From Gaiellaceae bacterium (GTDB taxonomy: Bacteria > Actinomycetota > Thermoleophilia > Gaiellales > Gaiellaceae): a DNA stretch of 32,251 nucleotides. The stretch lies in the NCBI GenBank assembly GCA_021323315.1, contig JAJTCQ010000014.1, forward strand, positions 1 to 32,251, given 5' to 3'. Of this stretch, positions 29,080 to 32,251 are shown piece by piece. The translations under genes and the position numbers were made by a program. Below the pieces are notes generated by a model that saw only the letters and a program-made list of their open reading frames with translations, was not told where the DNA came from and did no database searches. Positions within the stretch are counted from its first letter, which is position 1, and every line of letters begins with the position of its first letter.

Positions 29080-30165
29080 GTGATGCAGCCGATCCCTCTC
29101 ATGAACTCGAAGGCGCAGTACGCGCCTCTGGTCGACGAGCTCAAGGAGCGGTTCGCGGCTGTTCTCGACTCGGGACGCTTCATCTTCGGCCCCGAGGTCG
29201 AGGCCTTCGAACACGAGGCCGCGGCCTTCCTGGGTGTCCCGCACGCGATCGGCGTGGCCAACGGCACGGACGCGCTCGTCCTGGCGCTCGAGGCGCTCGG
29301 GATCGGGCGTGGAGACGAGGTGATCTGCCCGGCGTTCACGTTCTACGCCACGGCCGAGGCGATCGTTCGAGCCGGAGCGACCCCCGTCTTCGCCGACGTC
29401 GACCCGCAGACGCTGAACCTCGATCCCGAGGATGTCGCCTCTCGCGTGACGCCGCGTACGAAGGCGCTGATGCCGGTGCATCTGTTCGGTCGCGTCGCGC
29501 CGCTCGCGGAGCTCTCGGAGCTCGGGCTGCCGATCGTCGAGGACGCGGCTCAGGCGTTCGGCGCGGAGGGCGTCGCGCAGACCGGCGCGTGCTCGACGTT
29601 CAGCTTCTTCCCGTCGAAGAACCTGTTCGCCCTGGGCGACGGTGGCCTCGTGACGTGTCTCGACGACGAGGTGGCCAAGCGGGTGCGCATGCTCCGCTTC
29701 CACGGCTCGCACGACAAGAAGACCTTCGAGCTGGTGGGAACCAACTCCCGACTCGACGCCGTTCAGGCCGCGATGCTCCGCGTCTTCCTGCCGTATCTCA
29801 CCCGTTGGAACGAGCAGCGGCGCGAGGCGGCCGCACGGTATGCCGAGCTCGGCCTCGGCGAGGTCGTCGAGCTTCCTCTCGACGAGCCGGGACACGTCTA
29901 CCACGTCTACGCCGTGCGAACGTCGCGCCGGGAGGAGATCGCGGCTGCACTGACCCAGGAGGGAATCGCCAGCGGCTCCTACTACACGACGCCGCTCCAT
30001 CTCCAGCCGGCTCTGAGCTATCTCGGTGTCGCCGAAGGCTCGCTGCCCGAGACGGAGCGCGCTGCCGCCGAGAACCTGGCGGTGCCGATGTGGGCGGGGA
30101 TCGAGCTCGAGCAGCAGGAGCGCGTCGTCGAGGCCATTCGCGCGGCCGTCGGCGTCCCCGCATAG
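29080..30165 (+). CDS. DegT/DnrJ/EryC1-type sugar aminotransferase
   Basis: This PLP enzyme transfers an amino group to a keto sugar nucleotide, usually for surface glycans. The 361 residues show the start PIPLMNSKAQYAPLVDEL, the FIFGPEVEAFEHEAAAFLG helix, GVANGTDALVLAL (PLP phosphate site), IVEDAAQAFGAE near 152-163, and the PLP lysine near residue 180 in FSFFPSKNLFALGDGG. GTG 29080 is favoured by the -10 spacing; ATG 29083 would remove one residue. The end LSYLGVAEGSLPETERAA is typical of the WecE/DegT family. It is followed after 2 nt by a 4,6-dehydratase that could supply its keto-sugar substrate. Confidence 0.92.
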   Translation: MMQPIPLMNSKAQYAPLVDELKERFAAVLDSGRFIFGPEVEAFEHEAAAFLGVPHAIGVANGTDALVLALEALGIGRGDEVICPAFTFYATAEAIVRAGATPVFADVDPQTLNLDPEDVASRVTPRTKALMPVHLFGRVAPLAELSELGLPIVEDAAQAFGAEGVAQTGACSTFSFFPSKNLFALGDGGLVTCLDDEVAKRVRMLRFHGSHDKKTFELVGTNSRLDAVQAAMLRVFLPYLTRWNEQRREAAARYAELGLGEVVELPLDEPGHVYHVYAVRTSRREEIAAALTQEGIASGSYYTTPLHLQPALSYLGVAEGSLPETERAAAENLAVPMWAGIELEQQERVVEAIRAAVGVPA

Positions 30166-30167
30166 CC

Positions 30168-32081
30168 ATGCGCTCTCCCGTCAACCGCCACCGCCTCTGG
30201 CAGGTCGCCGTCGACGCGGCGCTGATCGCGCTCGCCTGGGTGGCGTCGTGGTACGTGCGCTTCGAGGGCGACTCGCGGCCGGTCTACTACGACCGCTACC
30301 TCGAGTGGGACGTCGTCCTGCTCGTCGTCGGCATCATGCTCCCCGTCTTCGTCGCCTTCGGCTTCTACAACCGCTGGTGGCGGTACGTCTCGACCCAGGA
30401 CATGTGGGGCGTCCTCCGGGGAGTCAGCGCGGCCGTCATCGCCGCCTTCCTCGTCTTCACGCTCCTCGACTTCCACCCCGCGTCGGTCCCCCGCGGGATC
30501 TGGATCGTGGACCTGCTCCTCCTCCTCGCCTTCGTGATGGGTGTGAGGTTGCTCGCGCGCACGATCATCGAGCGGCCCGCGGCGCGCTCGATCGTGGCGC
30601 GCGGCAAGGAGCTGCTCATCGTCGGCGCAGGCGACGCGGCTCAGCTCATCCTGCGCGAGATGCTCCGCAACCCGGCCGTCGGTTACACGCCCATCGGGCT
30701 CGTCGACGACGACCCGCGGAAGAAGAACCTCCGCCTCCACGGGGTTCGCGTCCTCGGCACGAGCGACGAGCTCCCCGAGCTCCTGCGCGAACGCAAGCCG
30801 GACGAGCTCCTGATCGCCATCCCGTCGGCCTCGGGGGACGTTCGCGAGCGAATCGTCCAGGTCGCTCGCGCGGCGAACGTCCCGGTCAAGACGCTTCCGG
30901 CGCTGAACGAGCTCATCACCGGCGACCTCAACCTGACCGGCCAGATCCGTCCGGTCGAGGTCGAGGACCTCCTCGGCCGCGAGCCCGTCGAGGTCGATCT
31001 CCCCTCGATCGCCGGCTATCTCGCAGGCGAGGTCGTGCTCGTCACCGGCGCGGGCGGTTCGATCGGCTCCGAGCTCTGCCGTCAGATTGCCCGCATGCAG
31101 CCGACACGGCTCGTGCTTGTCGACAACGGTGAGCCGGGCCTCTTCGAGATCGAGCGCGAGCTGGTCGACGAGCGCGACTTCCACGCGACCGCGGCAGTGC
31201 TCGCCGACGCAGGGAACGCGACGAAGCTGCGACAGGTCTTCGAGAAGTACCGGCCGGCGGTCGTCTTCCACGCCGCCGCGTACAAGCACGTCCCACTGAT
31301 GGAGTCGAACCCGCTCGAAGCCGTTCGCAACAACACGCTCGTCACGCGGACGGTCGCCGACATCGCCGTCGAGTTCGGCGCGAAGCGCTTCGTCCTCGTC
31401 TCCACGGACAAGGCCGTGAACGCGAAGACGGTGATGGGCCAGTCGAAGGCGCTCTGCGAGTGGATCGTCGAGTCGTGGGGTCATCGCGACGACACGACCA
31501 CCAAGTTCTGCGGCGTGCGCTTCGGGAACGTCCTCGGCTCCTCGGGCAGCGTGATCCCGATCTTCCGCAAGCAGATCGCACGTGGCGGCCCGGTCACCGT
31601 GACGCACGCGGAGATGACGCGGTTCTTCATGACGATTCCCGAGGCGGTGCAGCTCATCATCCAGGCGGGCGCGATCGGGGGACGCGGGCAGGTCTACGTG
31701 CTCGACATGGGCGAGCCCGTGAAGATCACCGACCTCGCAGACACGATGATCCGGCTGTCCGGAAAAGAGCCGGGGCGCGACATCGCGATCGAGTTCGTCG
31801 GTGCGCGGCCGGGCGAGAAGCTGCACGAGGAGCTGTGGTCGGAGACGGAGACGGTCTCCCCGTCGACCCACGCGGCGATCATGCTCGTCACGCGGCCGCC
31901 GATCGACCAGCAGTGGCTGGAGGCCGAGCTCGACGACCTCGCCCACCTCGTCGAAGCGGGGGAAACCCTCGAGCTCATCGGGCGGCTGAACACGATGTGC
32001 GCCGCGCCGCGGCGGAACGGCGTTCTCGCCGGAGACGGGGCGGGCGCCGCCGAGGCGGCGCCCGCATCCGAGAGGGTCTAG
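30168..32081 (+). CDS. FlaA1/CapD-family membrane UDP-sugar 4,6-dehydratase
   Basis: The 637-residue protein has four N-terminal membrane helices (about residues 8-28, 45-68, 85-103 and 112-128), a first Rossmann-like domain (LLIVGAGDAAQLILREML near 146-163), and a second, catalytic SDR domain. The latter starts VVLVTGAGGSIGSELCRQIA near 289-308, followed by HAAAYKHVPLMESNP and STDKAVNAKTVMGQSKALCE; the usual SDR tyrosine is replaced by methionine in MGQSK, as in this family. Members such as PglF make UDP-4-keto-6-deoxy sugars for glycans. ATG 30168 starts 2 nt after the aminotransferase stop. The last 30 residues are alanine-rich and the coding region there holds a strong hairpin; its stop overlaps a convergent gene. 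Confidence 0.93.
   Translation: MRSPVNRHRLWQVAVDAALIALAWVASWYVRFEGDSRPVYYDRYLEWDVVLLVVGIMLPVFVAFGFYNRWWRYVSTQDMWGVLRGVSAAVIAAFLVFTLLDFHPASVPRGIWIVDLLLLLAFVMGVRLLARTIIERPAARSIVARGKELLIVGAGDAAQLILREMLRNPAVGYTPIGLVDDDPRKKNLRLHGVRVLGTSDELPELLRERKPDELLIAIPSASGDVRERIVQVARAANVPVKTLPALNELITGDLNLTGQIRPVEVEDLLGREPVEVDLPSIAGYLAGEVVLVTGAGGSIGSELCRQIARMQPTRLVLVDNGEPGLFEIERELVDERDFHATAAVLADAGNATKLRQVFEKYRPAVVFHAAAYKHVPLMESNPLEAVRNNTLVTRTVADIAVEFGAKRFVLVSTDKAVNAKTVMGQSKALCEWIVESWGHRDDTTTKFCGVRFGNVLGSSGSVIPIFRKQIARGGPVTVTHAEMTRFFMTIPEAVQLIIQAGAIGGRGQVYVLDMGEPVKITDLADTMIRLSGKEPGRDIAIEFVGARPGEKLHEELWSETETVSPSTHAAIMLVTRPPIDQQWLEAELDDLAHLVEAGETLELIGRLNTMCAAPRRNGVLAGDGAGAAEAAPASERV
32040..32065 (+). terminator. 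Hairpin in the last codons of the dehydratase gene
   Basis: A perfect 12-bp inverted repeat (GCGGGCGCCGCC at 32040-32051 and GGCGGCGCCCGC at 32054-32065, separated by GA) lies 13 nt before the stop. There is no T tract. Since the next gene converges here, a U-less terminator serving both strands is plausible, but the repeat also encodes alanines. Confidence 0.45.
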
Positions 32082-32251
32082 GCGCCCGGGATTCTGAGAA
32101 GCGCGAGCTGTCCACCCGCTCGCTTGTACGTGAAATCGGGCTCACCGTCGCCGTTGTTGTCGTCGCCCGGAGCCTTCTCCACCCACCGCGTGGCGGCCGG
32201 GACGTCTATCAGGAACGTATCGGGTCCGAAGGCCGCCGACGCGTCGACGAT
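32078..32251 (-). CDS. C-terminal fragment of an unrecognised protein with a Ca-loop-like motif
   Basis: On the minus strand an open frame of 57 codons runs from the window edge (32251) to TAG at 32080-32078. It reads FGPDTFLIDVPAATRWVEKA, then DDNNGDGEPD, an aspartate-rich loop resembling calcium-binding repeats, and ends GGQLALLRIPGA. It is the end of a longer, probably secreted protein; I cannot name the family. Codon composition is coding-like and the frame stays open to the edge. Its stop shares CTAG with the convergent dehydratase stop, so the two genes overlap by three bases. Confidence 0.6.
   Translation of the reverse strand: MVDASAAFGPDTFLIDVPAATRWVEKAPGDDNNGDGEPDFTYKRAGGQLALLRIPGA

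Noticed and set aside
30018-31946. A 642-codon minus-strand open frame opposite the dehydratase
   Set aside because: The plus-strand frame has complete family motifs; the antisense product has none.
1-32251. tRNA, rRNA, CRISPR arrays, insertion sequences or phage genes
   Set aside because: I looked for cloverleaf-like stretches, regular direct repeats, and transposase or integrase motifs and found none.

Overview
The window looks like chromosomal DNA from a high-GC, Gram-positive-type actinobacterium, most likely a Thermoleophilia-like lineage. This is inferred from GC-rich third codon positions, frequent GTG starts, near-continuous coding with 1-8 nt gene overlaps, leaderless-type promoters and the futalosine menaquinone genes. 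No rRNA, tRNA, CRISPR or transposon was seen, so the assignment is not proven. No stretch over 300 bases lacks a gene.

Layout. (1) 1-3101: a minus-strand paaABC operon (phenylacetyl-CoA epoxidase, paaC cut by the window edge) diverges from a TetR regulator coupled to a diacylglycerol-kinase-like lipid kinase. A palindromic operator lies in the 42 bp between them. (2) 3136-8029: a six-gene plus-strand unit encodes a 2-oxoacid dehydrogenase complex (E1 alpha, E1 beta, E2), with a glycolipid-binding-domain protein, a formamidase/acetamidase homologue and a small membrane protein between E1 beta and E2. It ends in a strong hairpin. (3) 8065-15372: a mixed region with a secreted CHRD protein, a glycine-rich membrane protein, Pcm, GtrA, a large membrane protein with signal peptide, a YmdB-type phosphoesterase, a degenerate M23-like protein, an AI-2E-type permease, a polyprenyl-synthetase-like protein lacking the catalytic motifs, and a 62-residue membrane peptide. 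(4) 15405-25199: a quinone and respiration block, with ubiD (mqnL-like), a Rieske/cytochrome b6/subunit IV-cytochrome c complex, then ubiX (mqnM-like), ubiE/menG, polyprenyl synthase, mqnE, two small membrane proteins, mqnA and mqnC. The last eight genes are joined at every junction by a 4-nt NTGA overlap. (5) 25224-32251: a lipoprotein sugar-dehydrogenase-like gene with different codon use, a secreted phosphodiester-glycosidase-domain protein, a DedA protein, a DegT-type aminotransferase, a FlaA1/CapD-type sugar-nucleotide dehydratase, and the C-terminal end of an unrecognised minus-strand gene.

How it fits together. Block 4 makes menaquinone (chorismate entry, radical-SAM steps, decarboxylation, prenyl tail, methylation) and also encodes the complex that oxidises it. 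MqnB, MqnD and the UbiA-type prenyltransferase are not in the window. Blocks 1 and 2 feed acyl-CoA catabolism. Block 5 begins a surface-glycan locus.

Two gene-expression signals recur. Almost every operon head has a TANNNT-type -10 hexamer ending 6-9 nt before its start codon, implying leaderless mRNAs. Three genes (10258, 12692, 21652) have no ATG, GTG or TTG at the start required by homology or signal-peptide structure and appear to begin with CTG. Two of these sit in a CTGA stop/start overlap.
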